Part shown: positions 22,986 to 34,441 of the stretch, in pieces | Layout of the letters: every line of letters starts with the position of its first letter | How positions within the stretch are numbered: the stretch's first letter is position 1 | Origin: Stereocaulon alpinum | Lineage: Eukaryota > Ascomycota > Lecanoromycetes > Lecanorales > Stereocaulaceae | Reading direction: 5' to 3' | DNA: 64,000 nucleotides | Assembly (NCBI GenBank): GCA_018257865.1 | Contig: JAEUBA010000066.1 | Location: 109,916 to 173,915 of the forward strand | The notes under the pieces: model-generated | Seen by the model: the letters and a program-made list of their open reading frames with translations, nothing else | What the model was told of the DNA's origin: nothing | The model's database searches: none | Program-made: the position numbers and the translations under genes

Positions 22986-25194
22986 ATGGCGCCTCAAGCC
23001 TTTAAAAAGCCGCCACAGGCTCCACCACTCTTCACGGGCACACCTCAATCTATATTAGAGGATACAAGGCGACTCCTCGACAAGACAAAAAGGATCGAGG
23101 ACAAGCTCGTGGCAGAAGTCAATCCACAAGATGCAAGTTTTCAGAATGTCATGTTGCCAATGGCTATCGACGAAAATGAAGGAGGTCTCGAGACTCATAT
23201 AATCGGTTTCTACCAATCAGTCTCAACCGACCAGGAACTTCGAGATGCTTCGACCGAAGCGGAGAAGTTGATGGATGACTTTTCCATAGAGTCTTCGATG
23301 CGTGAGGATGTCTTCAAGCTGGTAGAGGCTGCTCTAAAGAGAGGCGAGCAATTGGGCGCTGAATCTCAAAGGCTACTGGAAAAGGCACATAAGGACTACA
23401 TTCGCAGTGGGCTTGGCTTACCTGCAGGACCTAAGAGGGATAGGTACAAGGAGATCAAGAAACGTCTCAGCCAGCTCTCTATCATCTTCTCGAAGAACTT
23501 GAATGAGGAGGTCGGAGGGATTTGGTTTACTCCGGAAGAACTAGAAGGCGTGCCTAAGGATGTAGTCTCGTTGTTTGCCAAGGGTGAGGGTGAAAACGCT
23601 GGAAAGTTGAGAATGACCTTCAAATACCCGGATGTGATCCCTACAACCAAATACGCAAAGAACATAGCAACAAGGAAGAAGGCATACATCGAAAACGAGA
23701 ACAAGCTGCCCCAGAACATACCAATTTTTAGGGAAGTCATATTGTTGCGGGACGAGGCTGCTCGTCTGTTGGGCTATCCAAATCATGCCACGTTTGTCAT
23801 CGAAGACAAAATGGCCAAGACCCCTAAGCTTGTCGATGACTTTCTCAGCGACTTGAGAACGCGTCTGACAAAGGGTGGAGAGTCAGAACGGAAAGTTCTT
23901 TCACAGATGAAGGAGCAAGAAATGGAGTCCACTGGACAGGAATTCGATGGGCACTACTTCCTCTGGGATAATCGCTACTACGATCGCTTGATGCTGGAGA
24001 AGGACTATTCCCTCGATCAAGAACAGCTCGCTGAGTGGTTCCCATTAGAAACGTCCATCCGTGGCATGCTTACAATCTTCGAGACACTGTTTGGCATGAC
24101 CTTTGTTGAAGTCACAGGAAACGACCGCTCTACCATTTCTCCATCAGGTAAAGGCGATGACATAGTCTGGCACCCAGACGTACAAGTCTTCAGTGTTTGG
24201 GACTCTGAGGATCAAGGCAGCGGTTTCGTTGGCTACCTCTACCTCGATCTTCATCCCCGTCCAGGCAAATACGGTCACGCTGCCAATTTCAATCTTCAGC
24301 CTGGCTTCATGCAACCGAATGGAACGAGGCGCTATCCTGTGACAGCACTTGTCTGTAACTTTTCAAAGCCCACACCCAAGAAGCCCAGTCTTCTTAAACA
24401 TAACGAGGTTACTACTCTCTTCCACGAGCTCGGCCACGGTATCCATGATCTGGTATCTAAGACCCACTACTCCCGCTTCCACGGCACGAACGTCGTCCGA
24501 GACTTCGTTGAAGCTCCCTCTCAGATGCTCGAAAACTGGTGCTGGACCCCATCGCAGCTCAAGGCACTCAGCCATCACTACTCCTCCCTTTCCCCTGAGT
24601 ATGAAAAGGCATGGCGCGAACAAGCTGGCAAAGACGCGCCGAAACCTGAGACTCAATTACCAGACAAGATGATCTCGGACCTCGTCAAAACAAAGCATGT
24701 CAATGACGCGCTTTCCAACCTCCGACAACTGCACTTCGGCATCTTCGACATGGCAATCCACGAGCCCAAGAGTCATGCTGAAGTAGAATCGTTCAAGTTT
24801 ACCGAGATGTACAACAAGCTCAACTACAACATCTGCCACCTAGACTCGCCGGCGCAACTAGGCGGAGACTACGAATGGGGTGAGCACTCTTCTACTACCT
24901 TGATAGACAGGTGTCATTAACATTCTTGTCACAGGTCACGGTCAAACAACCTTCGGCCATCTCCTTGGCGGCTACGACGCAGGTTATTATGGCTACCTGT
25001 TCAGCCAAGTCTACAGCACAGACATGTTCTACACCGTCTTCAAGAAAGATCCCATGAACCCGAAGGAAGGGCGAAGGTACCGACATTTAGTATTAGAGAA
25101 GGGTGGAAGCCAAGATGAGATGGAGACGTTGAAGAGTTTCCTCGGCAGGGAGCCGAATGGAGATGCTTTTTACAGAGAACTTGGTCTAGCGTAA
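22986..25194 (+). CDS. PRD1: M3 metallopeptidase (saccharolysin / thimet oligopeptidase type)
   Basis: Exons are 22986-24879 and 24935-25194 (intron 55 nt), giving 717 aa, close to the 712 aa of yeast saccharolysin. The zinc site is FHELGHGIHDL with H480, E481 and H484, and the third ligand lies in FVEAPSQMLENWCW (about E509). The C-terminal exon contains GQTTFGHLLGGYDAGYYGYL, the substrate-binding loop conserved in the family. The enzyme cuts short peptides in cytosol or mitochondrial intermembrane space. The start is the first in-frame ATG (MAPQAFKKPPQAPPLF). The frame is open further upstream through a hydrophobic segment, but only from GTG. Confidence 0.92.
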
Positions 25195-25879
25195 AATCAT
25201 ACTTGACGGGACGAATGATGGATGATATTCAGGATATAGATGCGAGCTAGAAAGGAAGATTCTTGCGGGTCAAATACTCGACTCCGCCGCGACATTCGCA
25301 TATATTAGACTCTGAATTGTAACCCCGAGATAGCAAACCATTTCTCAAGCTCCAATGTGTCAAGCAGATCACAGAGAAGAATGTAAATTGTTGCGGGTCG
25401 AAATTGGTTGAACGTAGCTTGAAGAGTTGCTGTTCCATGATCATGGGTAAATGTACAGCAACAACATACTTGTGACTCGAAGATGGTCCTGAAAGGCAGG
25501 TAGGACCGAAACAGAGCTGGTAGAAATCTTTACAAGTCAGGGAAATAATCCTAGTATTTCCTCAATCTCTACCTTAGTGGGAGTCCCGTGTCTTGAAGAT
25601 TGTGCTCTTGGTACGGACATAGTTTAAGGAACACCAAGTCTATCCATCAGGTCAGGACGAGCTTATGATAGCAATGGTCCTATGTCTTGTGATCTCGGAC
25701 AGCATGGTACTGGGCCATGCATCGAAATTCCAAAGTGTATTTTTGATTACATCTTTCTAAGCGGGCTTGGCGCGGTAGCGCGCGACGGCCAATTTGCATA
25801 TTTTTACCTTAGACTGCTTCGAATCCGTAATAGAAGGGGTTCTTACCTCGTGACTTTCGAAGTTGAGCGGTTTGGAACC
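25195..25879. other. Intergenic, nothing recognised
   Basis: 3' region of the peptidase and promoter of ALG10. An open frame runs through 25682-25879 in phase with ALG10, but the first ATG giving a normal N-terminus is 25880. Confidence 0.4.
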
Positions 25880-27712
25880 ATGCCGACGACTGCTTCATCA
25901 GGGTTTCGCCCTTGGATACCTGTTGGCCTAGCTGCAATAGCCGGCCTCTGGTTTGAATTGGTCAGGCAGGCTGTCCCTGAACCATACCTTGTAAGCTGCA
26001 CAATAAGCATCCGCGTAATTCCATTAAAAGCTGATGGGTGTGTGAAGGACGAGGTTTTCCACGTCCGGCAGGCACAGAACTACGTCCAGGGCGATTGGCG
26101 CGTCTGGGATCCTAAGATAACAACACCCCCTGGCCTGTGCGTACTGTAACCAATCCATAAGTACCTATGTTTGTATATTGACCCATGGAACAGCTACATT
26201 GCGTCTTATCCTATCGCACGACTAGTTCAAGCTTTTGCACCGATCGGCACTACCACATTCCGGTTTACTAACCTGCTCGGTGGTATATTGCTCCTAGGTG
26301 TTGCGATAAGATTGCTATCTCTGTTGTACTTAAAGCTTTCCGTCACTGTCAAATGGACGCAAGCAGAGTTGTTGCATGCAGGCGTCAATATATACCTATT
26401 TCCTCTGTTATTCTTTTTCTACGGACTTTACTATACAGATGTCCTGTCAGCATTATCTGTGCTGGTTACTTACCAGCTTTTGCTGGAAAATGTGTCCAGC
26501 GCCTCCATCATTCTCATCGCAATAGTTTCTCTTTGGTTTCGGCAGACAAATGTTCTCTGGGTGTCTGTCTTTCTCGGAGGACTTGCTCTCTGCCGCAGCG
26601 TACCCAAAGGCCGGCCTAGGATCGATTTCCCCAAAAGTCCGACTTTCTTTAAGGTCATTCGAGCTAGCTGGCAGCACGCTGCAGCTTACGATCCCCTAAT
26701 CAGTGAGGCTAGCTTCGAAGGTTATCCGACTCTGTTCGTCAAATCCGCGATATAATCGCTAAATATTCCGAGTAGATTATATCAAGTCAGGGCTCTCTTT
26801 TGCTGTAGCGAGCGTTGCCAATCCTCCGCGTGTCCTTCGGGCACTCAGTCCATACTTGGTCGTCCTTGCTGTCTTCGGCCTGTACGTCATGTGGAACGGT
26901 GGTATCGTACTGGGTACGCAACTGTCTTACCCAATCTACTCTACGCCTGCTCACAGTCAACAGGCGACAAGGAGAACCACGTTGTCTCCATTCACCTCGC
27001 TCAGATGCTCTACCTCTGGCCTTGTTTCGCTTTTTTCTCGTTGCCACTACTCTACCCTTACGTCCTGAGCACCATGGTTCCGCCGACCTTGCTGCCAGAG
27101 ACTTTACGTATCAACTCCACACATTTCAATCGCCCTCGGCCTCTGGTAGCTATCCCCATCATGACCGGCATGACAGCGATAGTGTACTATAACACTCTCG
27201 TTCATCCATTCACCCTCGCAGATAATCGACATTACACTTTCTACGTCTTCCGCATCCTTCTCCGCCATCCAGCGATCAAGTACCTTGCAGTACCCATCTA
27301 CTTTGTCTGCGCTTGGGCCGCTATAGCCGCTCTTAGAGGCCCGCAAAACGCGGCAGCGTCTACCTCGCCTTCAGAAAGCAGAATCGGGAAGTCCGAAGTC
27401 GACATTGCGCAATCACCATCGCAGTCAACAGCCTCAGGGAATCATGCTAGCTTCCTCCTAATTTGGCTCCTAGCTACTACCGTCTCACTCATCACTACGC
27501 CCCTTGTCGAACCAAGATACTTCATCGTGCCGTGGCTGATATGGCGTCTTCATGTTGCACCGTTACGCATGAATACTAAGTCATACGATCATCGATTATG
27601 GCTTGAGACAGTGTGGTTCCTTCTCATCAATGCGGTTGTTGGGTATGTTTTCCTAAATTGGGGGTTCGAATGGCCGCAGGAACCGGGCAAGGTGCAGAGA
27701 TTCATGTGGTAG
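25880..27712 (+). CDS. ALG10: Dol-P-Glc:Glc2Man9GlcNAc2-PP-Dol alpha-1,2-glucosyltransferase
   Basis: Exons are 25880-25990, 26048-26136, 26194-26720, 26776-26913 and 26964-27712 (introns 50-57 nt), giving 537 aa. Alg10 adds the last glucose to the lipid-linked oligosaccharide in the ER lumen, completing the donor for N-glycosylation. Family marks are YLDEVFHVRQAQNY near the N-terminus, WDPKITTPPGLYI, a run of hydrophobic membrane segments (for example LFPLLFFFYGLYYTDVLSAL), WFRQTNVLWV, GDKENHVVSIHLAQMLYLWP, DNRHYTFYVFR and LVEPRYFIVPWLIWRL. The junctions restore each of these motifs, so the model is firm. Residues around 380-410 form a Ser-rich loop. Confidence 0.93.
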
Positions 27713-28308
27713 TCGTTGCAGTCGGTTTCTTACCAGCGTATATATTTCAGATCTCATACATGCTCCCAGTCATCTACCCTCGTCATTGATAACTATGCCT
27801 GGCCATCAATCGACAAGCACTGTGCGATCCTCTTCTCGGACTAATGCAGAGGCCCATCTAGTTCAACGTCGATACAAGAGAAATCCAGGAATAATAGCCG
27901 CATATTGGCTGCTAACAGGAATGAAGAGAAGCCTCGACGGACGCTGCGACATAGCCAGAAGCATGACATCAATCAAGATTCGCCCGAGCACTCGGGAATG
28001 ACGGCAGTGTCTTGAGACTGCTCTATCTGAGCATACATAGAGCGGTCGCATTCTTTCTCAGCTAGGAGCGTCTGCCGCACACACGACTTAAACACCTCGG
28101 TATATGAAGATATAACCGCCACTCGCTACTTTCCAGACGTTATGCTGTCAGGCTCGCGAGTACGCGCCTATACCGCCTATATAGAGTGTCTGGTTGGAAA
28201 TGAAGCTCGCTTCTCGCGTGTTCCGAAGATTTTTGTTTTAGCGGTTCTAATTTTGAAACTAGTTGGATATAACTCGATAGTGCTGCAAATCTTCGATTGG
28301 CGCAGAAC
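27713..28308. other. Intergenic, nothing recognised
   Basis: 3' region of ALG10 and the presumed promoter of the next gene. Short frames only. Confidence 0.4.
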
Positions 28309-29277
28309 ATGTCTAAGAACGGCGCAGGCAAGATGCATATCATGTTATATCCAACATGCGTACTACTTCTGCTCACAGCAGCCCGTACTAGCTCCATCAA
28401 CCCCTCTGTTAACATTACGGAGATCTACTCATCTGCTCTCTCCAGTTCGAACATCGATCCAGTGGTCTGTCATCCGCCCGATTCAGTACATGCACCCATC
28501 TACAATCCGGACTGTTACGTGCTCGAAAACAATATTCTACTCGACCCCTTGACCAGAACACCCAGACTTTGGAGTCTCATTGGGATGAGCTATCCCCGCA
28601 GCTACCGGAATTGTTCTATTATTTTCCTTCAAGCGGCTCCCCGTCCCCATGTAGATCCTCTGGAGACATTTTCGGAGTATCAAATCGCTATAGCTGCTGC
28701 TGTGGTAGTTGACAAGTGCCTAAGACGCCAAAGTGGTGGAGTGAAATATATCACGCCGATTGACCAGTTCGCGATCGATGTGAAGCATTCGAGACCCCCT
28801 GATGAAGGTCATATACTTCCAAGCACGGATATAATCGAAAAGGAGATAGTCATTGATTCAACCCTACTATCACCAGTTCCCAATACTTTAGCCAACACGA
28901 TTACTAAATCACCATTCATCAGCAATCTCACCACAGCTCTTGACTGCTACGAGCCACAAGAGCAAGCACAGCCCTTCAACCGGCAAGACTGCTATGAGTT
29001 ATTCCATTACATGCTCCTTCGCCCCGAGCTTCTCGCCTCCCAAGTCTGGAGCGGTAGGGTTCCCCGTACTAGCCAGAGTCCCTGGAGCCTAGGTAGCTGC
29101 GGTTTCGGAGTCATGGGACGTAGCGATTCGGATACGGGCTACTTCAGATTGATTGATCCGGTTGTTGCTGCCGCGATGGTCGTGCAGACGTGTTCCGTTG
29201 ATCGGGGATCGGATTATGGGGGTGTGATTAGTGTACCTGATCAGCAGGACTTTTATGTGAGAGTTGGAAATCTGTGA
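28309..29277 (+). CDS. Predicted secreted protein with two tandem four-cysteine domains
   Basis: Single exon, 322 aa from ATG 28309; ATG 28333 is also possible and places a signal peptide (YPTCVLLLLTAARTSS) closer to the start. The mature part falls into two repeats. Repeat 1 has cysteines at 54, 69, 102 and 137 and Gly-Gly at 143-144. Repeat 2 has cysteines at 213, 228, 264 and 295 and Gly-Gly at 303-304. Both share DCY at the second cysteine, LL-x-P eight to ten residues later, a Trp near mid-domain, and F-x-x-x-V near the end (FAIDV, FYVRV). The layout matches the gene at 2.7-4.0 kb. I do not recognise a named family and infer no function beyond likely secretion with disulphides. Potential N-glycosylation sites occur (NITE, NLTT). 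Confidence 0.75.
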   Translation: MSKNGAGKMHIMLYPTCVLLLLTAARTSSINPSVNITEIYSSALSSSNIDPVVCHPPDSVHAPIYNPDCYVLENNILLDPLTRTPRLWSLIGMSYPRSYRNCSIIFLQAAPRPHVDPLETFSEYQIAIAAAVVVDKCLRRQSGGVKYITPIDQFAIDVKHSRPPDEGHILPSTDIIEKEIVIDSTLLSPVPNTLANTITKSPFISNLTTALDCYEPQEQAQPFNRQDCYELFHYMLLRPELLASQVWSGRVPRTSQSPWSLGSCGFGVMGRSDSDTGYFRLIDPVVAAAMVVQTCSVDRGSDYGGVISVPDQQDFYVRVGNL

Positions 29278-29838
29278 GTGTTGGCTGAGAACACGACTTC
29301 GGTCGAGAGTGCATGGATCAAGCCGAATGCCCGCAATTGTTGAGTCTGTGGACAGCCGTAGGTAGGTCTAGTAGAACACGATAGATAGCAATATGCTCTC
29401 AAGCCTGCTCACCAGCTTCGATACGACTATTTGCCAATTAAGAGTGCTCGTTTAGTATAACAACAGAGTTCCAAGCCTTTGCAAATACTTGTATCCATAG
29501 GCTCCTACAAATTGCTGAGAAACGGTTTGTATAAGCTTTTATCACCAGGACACGATCGATCTCGAAGAACCTCGTTCAATTAGCACAATCCTCCAATAAG
29601 AACGCAGGACTTGCACTGATCCAACGATCTAATTGAGGGAAGGAAATGAATAATGTCAGACAAGGCTTGAGCTTCCTCGCACATATGACTGTAAGATTAC
29701 CACCAAGCTAGAACCATCTAATGTAGTAGTACTGTATTATATCCCCCACCGACGCGACGGAGAAGCAAGAATGAAACACCAGCAGCCCACGACAACAATC
29801 CCCGATCTCGACGCATCCCCGCGCGATCCCATACCACC
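29278..29838. other. Intergenic, nothing recognised
   Basis: 3' region of the secreted-protein gene and promoter of PSF2. No coding or repeat signal. Confidence 0.4.
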
Positions 29839-30674
29839 ATGGCACTTCCCCTCCCACCAGGCCTAACGCCTCCCGAAACAGCCTTCCTATGCGAAATGGA
29901 AATGGTAACAGTAATACCCCGCCAACGGCTCGAAGGGCTCAATCTACTCGGGGTGAGTTGAGCCCAAGCCTACTCTCCACAACGCATAGTAAGACATCAA
30001 ACTGCCTGCCCCAAACCTAGCCCCTTCAACCCCCAAGCTTAAGCCCAAAAAAAAAGCTAACATCACCGTCGCGGCCCTAGGGTCCCACACCACCCCTGCA
30101 ACCCCCCCAGCGCACCCCCCTCCCCCTCTGGCTCGCCCTCCTCCTAAAGCGCCAACGCCGCGCCAACATCCTCCCACCACCCTGGCTCACCCCCCCCTCC
30201 CTCTCCTCGATCCTCGAGCTCGAGAAATCCACACCCTCATTCTCGCCTCCACCGCCACTACCACCGCACACAACGACGTCCCCTCCTTTCCTCCCAAGCG
30301 CAACAGCCGATGCGCCACCAGATGCGTTACCATACCATTGGTTAGAACTGGGGGAGATGTTACTTGAAGCAGCGAGCGATGACATCCCCGAGCCAGATAA
30401 TGTGCGGAGGTTGATGAGAGATTTACGAGAGGTACGGATGGCGAAGATGAGGGCTGGGGTTGGGGTGTTGGAGGGTGGGAGGGAGGTGAATTTGAATGGA
30501 GTGGGGGGGATGGAGGTTAGTGAGGGGAGGGCGTTTATTGGGGGGGTGGTAGATGGGTTGAGGAAGATTGGGGCGAGTAAGGAGATGAGTAGGCGGGAGA
30601 GGGAGGCGGAGGAGAGGGAGGGGGGTATTGGTGGGGGGGAGGGGGAGGGGGAGGATGATGGGATGGATTTGTAG
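29839..30674 (+). CDS. PSF2: GINS complex subunit Psf2
   Basis: Exons are 29839-29952 and 30081-30674 (intron 128 nt, GTGAGT...CTAG), giving 235 aa. GINS is part of the CMG replicative helicase in the nucleus. The start MALPLPPGLTPPETAFLCEM is the Psf2 N-terminus, followed by EMVTVIPRQRLEGLNLLGGP, PLWLALLLKRQRRANILPP, LPYHWLELGEMLLEAASDDI and VRRLMRDLREVRMAKMRAGV, in Psf2 order. The C-terminus is a Glu/Gly-rich tail. The gene lies across a base-composition flip: around 30090-30290 nearly every wobble base is C, and after 30400 nearly every one is G. Confidence 0.92.
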
Positions 30675-30758
30675 TTATGTACATGGGAAGAGAAAAGGCT
30701 GCCTATGACAATGTGTCGCGGATGCAGATACATGAGATGGAAGAGAATGAGGCGTTCA

Positions 30759-32246
30759 TTACAACCGCGCCTTCTCCTGCACTCCTGGGCGAAACCAATT
30801 CATGTACTTGTCCTCCATTGACTTCGTAATGCCCGTTTGGGGATGACCTGACTCACGGCGTTGCAGGTATTTGACAATAGCACACTCAGCGTGCACCTCA
30901 GCGTCATAGCCGTACACTTCGAGCACGGTGGCCGGATCGCCATACAGATTTGGTGACCGCACGTATGGCTGCCCAGTTAGCTCGACTGACATTGCTGCGT
31001 CGCGCGCCTGCTGCTCAGGTCCATCTGGAAGCTGCCAGATGGCTCCGTTGAGGAAGGAGACTTGCTGCTTGAGGTCTGCCTTTGGCATCCTTTCCGTTTC
31101 GTACAGCTCCACAGCTTCTGCAACGCTCATGTTCCCTTTCACAACCTCGCCGATGGTCTTTGCGAGGAATGCCCCATCTTCCATGGAGGTCGCAGCACCC
31201 TGTGCCATGTGGTTTACCATCGAGTGCGCGGCATCGCCCATGAGCACAACATTGCGAGAAGGTGATGACCATGTTCTCAATGGACCTGTAACCATCAAAG
31301 GCCACCGCTGAGCTTTTGGAATCATGTCCACGATACGCTTGATTCGAGGATCGTAATCCTTATACGTGTCCCTCAACTCCTGCATATCAACTTCTTCAAC
31401 AGCGTCAACCAAGCTCGGCCGGTGGTGCGAAAGGACCATATTAAATTGTGTTCCTGCAGATATGGGATACGAAATGATATAGGACTTGTCGGACATCCAA
31501 ACTTCCATCGTAAGCTTCTCAATCAATTCTTTCGCGAGTGGATCTTTTCGTATCTGATCGTATGGTACAATGGCTCGGTAGGCGCAGTTCGTGGTCGGGG
31601 GTCTTGGGTGGACATCCGGAAAAAGGGTTCTCCGGACGATGGAGTTGATACCATCAGAGCCAATCAGGAGATCAAAACTATGCTGCTGGCCGCGGGCAGT
31701 AGTCACCTTGACTTGGGGACCACTTTGATAATCGATCTTATTGACCTTGGAATCAACCATCAAGTCCGCCCCAGCAGCCTTCGCGACCTTCACCAAGCCT
31801 TCGTGCAGATGAGCTCTGTGTACAACCCACCATGGTTGCCCCAGAGCGATTTCCACTCTTTCCATTGGCGTATACCCAATCTTGGTGCCGTCTCTTCTCC
31901 GCATGTTCAAATCTTCCATCCGTACTAAATTATCACCAATGATATCGGAGACGCCCCAGGCTCGGAGGAGACGGCTGACATTAGGAGTCTGCTTGGGCGG
32001 TCAGTGGTGTGTTGTTCTTACATATCGCACTGGGTAGTGGTTACTGCACCATCTGGATCCCGGCGCCAATCTGTTCTCTGTTAATTGTAGGCAAACGCAG
32101 TTAGGTGAAGATTCGGTTACCTCTCCAAGCACCTGAGCAGCTTCAAGGACAGTAACCCTGGCACCGGCACGCCTGAGAGCGATGGCCGCGGCGAGACCAC
32201 CGATTCCCGCCCCCACTAAACCAATATGGATGTCGTCCACTGCCAT
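30759..32246 (-). CDS. FAD-dependent monooxygenase, salicylate hydroxylase-like
   Basis: Exons are 32121-32246, 32050-32070 and 30759-31988 (introns 50 and 61 nt), giving 458 aa. The second exon is only 21 nt and codes IGAGIQM; without it the N-terminal fold would be broken. FAD-binding GxGxxG is GLVGAGIGGLAAAIALRRAG (about 10-29), the DG motif is LLIGSDGINSIVRR, and the GD motif is NVVLMGDAAHSM, followed by QGAATSMEDGAFLAK. This is group A flavin hydroxylase architecture, which uses NAD(P)H and O2 on an aromatic substrate. The substrate is not readable. No biosynthetic cluster surrounds it. Confidence 0.9.
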
Positions 32247-33301
32247 TGTTGTTCGAATATAAGTATCACTTCTAGACTAGTATTGCCAGAGGACGGGCGC
32301 GAGGGCGACTCGGGAGTACATATCTGAGGACTTGTACTACTAAGTCCTGGCGGCATTTGATCATGCTCGTCGTATCCTACCCCACCGCCAACTGTAAGTA
32401 ATCAGCAGTGGCTGCAAATACATATGGCGGCAATAAGAAGGCCACGCTCTTTTCAGCGCCGGAGATCGAGTCGCACTTCCGGGTAGAACATGTTCCAACC
32501 GGATATAAAGTTAATTGGTTTATGAATAATTACATTTCCCCGCAAAGCATTCTGAAACCGCTTGTAATTCACTATTTCCGGGAAGCCGGCGGCCCCTGTA
32601 GTTCAAACAAACCTCAACAGACGATCATTATTAGCTGCATTGGAGTCGTGATTTGAATTTGCTCGAGGGAAGGAATGGTCTGCAGGACCGGCGTTTCCAT
32701 CGGGACACAGGCTCGGCTATCGACAGATTCTGCTCTGCGCAGCGAAAAGAGAAACGGAATTTGCGGATTGCATCATGGTGCCGCCAGCTCGATATTGCGA
32801 CGATGAGTAGATATATGGATTGAAATTGTCACAGTACCGCAAGGAGACTCCAGACATTACAGCACGTAATAGAAAATAGCAGTAGCTCGCGTGAAACCGC
32901 AAGCGATTGTTCAGTAGGCAATTGGCACTTTCCTATCCTTCCATTCAGCCATTGCTGTAACCATCGCACTTGAAAGTCGTTGTTTAACAGAATTCAGGTC
33001 CGCATGCGCTCTATCCGGGCTTAGATATGAGATCAGTTCGAGGATGCATGTCGGAGAATTCAAACTGGTGGAAGCGCGTCGAGGTTAAGTGAGGCTCTCT
33101 GTAAGGCTGCTGAGTCAGCAATTTGAACCGGGCAACCAACCCCACAAGGTAAACAAAGCCTTTCGGATACATCTTCAACCACTCACAGACCCGGCACCAT
33201 ACCACGAAGCCGTCCCCTGACTCTAAGCACCAATTGATTATACCATCTGCTCTTTACGACTGCTTCAGAAGCGCATACCGAAAGCTCTTGCGCCTCCAAC
33301 A
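32247..33301. other. Intergenic, nothing recognised
   Basis: Divergent gap between the monooxygenase and MLC1. Open frames are short and featureless. Confidence 0.4.
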
Positions 33302-34125
33302 ATGGTCAGTACACACTTCTCTCTTGCTGACCAAACTTGTCCTGTTATTGTCCTCGTACCAGCCATCAGCACAGCCTGCGTCACCACATCTGGCGTGAAC
33401 AATGCCTCACCATCTTCCACAATGCCCTAACCGCGTAAGGTTCTAAATGTACCACTACGCACAATTACCATTGCCGCATACTTTAATAGCAACAGCGGCT
33501 TACGAAGAATCTAGGCCTCCACCAATTACAAAGAAGCATTCGCCCTCTTCGATAAGCGAGGCAATGGTCGCGTCGCCCTCGAATCACTCGGCGACCTCCT
33601 TAGAGCGTGTGGACAGAATCCTACATTGGCGGAAATAAGGGACCTCGAGAAAGGTGTTGGCGGTGATTGCAAGCCACCCTTTCCAAAGAAGTGTTCTCGC
33701 CGCAAAGGCTGACAGCTGCTCTTCGCAATACTGCAGTTGATTTCGATTCCTTTTCCAAGATCCTCAACCGACCGGGTGGCTTCCGCGATCCGGGCGAGCC
33801 AGAAGAATACTGTAGAGGATTTCAGGTGTTCGACAAGGATATGACAGGATTCATTGGCGTGGGGCAATTGAGATACAGTGGGTCTACGAATCCGTCGAGA
33901 TGGGGGTTATGAGAGGCTGACAATCATCTACAGTCCTAACAAACCTTGGGGAGAAGATGAGTGATGACGAGGTGGATGAGCTATTGAAGGCGGTGGACAC
34001 AAGCAGTGGGGAGATCAACTACACAGGTATGCATGTATTTTAAACAGCATTCTGTCAATTTCGCTTCAAGTACCGAGCTAATTTGCGATCTATCAGACCT
34101 AGTCCGAACTATCCTCGCCAACTGA
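33302..34125 (+). CDS. MLC1: Myosin light chain, calmodulin fold (Mlc1/Cdc4 type)
   Basis: Coding exons are 33515-33668, 33737-33877, 33934-34026 and 34097-34125. The best start is an isolated ATG at 33302 followed by a donor GTCAGT, joining to 33515 and giving 139 aa (MASTNYKEAFALFDKRGNG). The 5' joint is the least certain part. Family marks are YKEAFALFDKRGNGRVALES, LGDLLRACGQNPTLAEI, NRPGGFRDPGEPEEYCRGFQ, VFDKDMTGFIGVGQLRYIL and NYTDLVRTILAN. The protein binds IQ motifs of class II and V myosins for cytokinesis and transport. Intron 33669-33736 begins GCAAGC: only a GC-AG intron restores the conserved GGDFDFDSFSK. Confidence 0.85.
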
Positions 34126-34441
34126 AACAACAACCTCCTCATCAGCTTTCACGCCTCCTCCCTTATACCTCTGGCGTTCTTGTTTTCGGTGCATGGCTCG
34201 AGGCCCGGGATGGCCATAGGGCGAACACGTCTGAACAGTGTTGATAAAATAGCATACCAACAATAGGATAGAAACCGCATTCTTGACATGCCCCTCCTCA
34301 GCACCATCTATTCCGGCACCATAGCCGCACCATCTAGGCCATAGTAGCACACCGCCTTCCCGTGCCAGTAGATCCCTCCTTCCCTTACCAGCCCACAGAA
34401 CCAGCCCATCAACCCTTCACATATCCCATCCTTAAAACCCT
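34126..34441. other. Intergenic between convergent genes
   Basis: An 83-codon minus-strand frame (34099-34350) overlaps the last MLC1 exon and shows no domain. I do not call it. The strand is C-rich from about 34380. Confidence 0.4.

Noticed and set aside
30077..30733. 218-codon minus-strand frame
   Set aside because: Antisense to PSF2; low-complexity Ser/Pro translation caused by the skewed base composition.
34099..34350. 83-codon minus-strand frame
   Set aside because: Overlaps MLC1 antisense, no domain, and no splice join to the STEEP1-like frame that I could justify.
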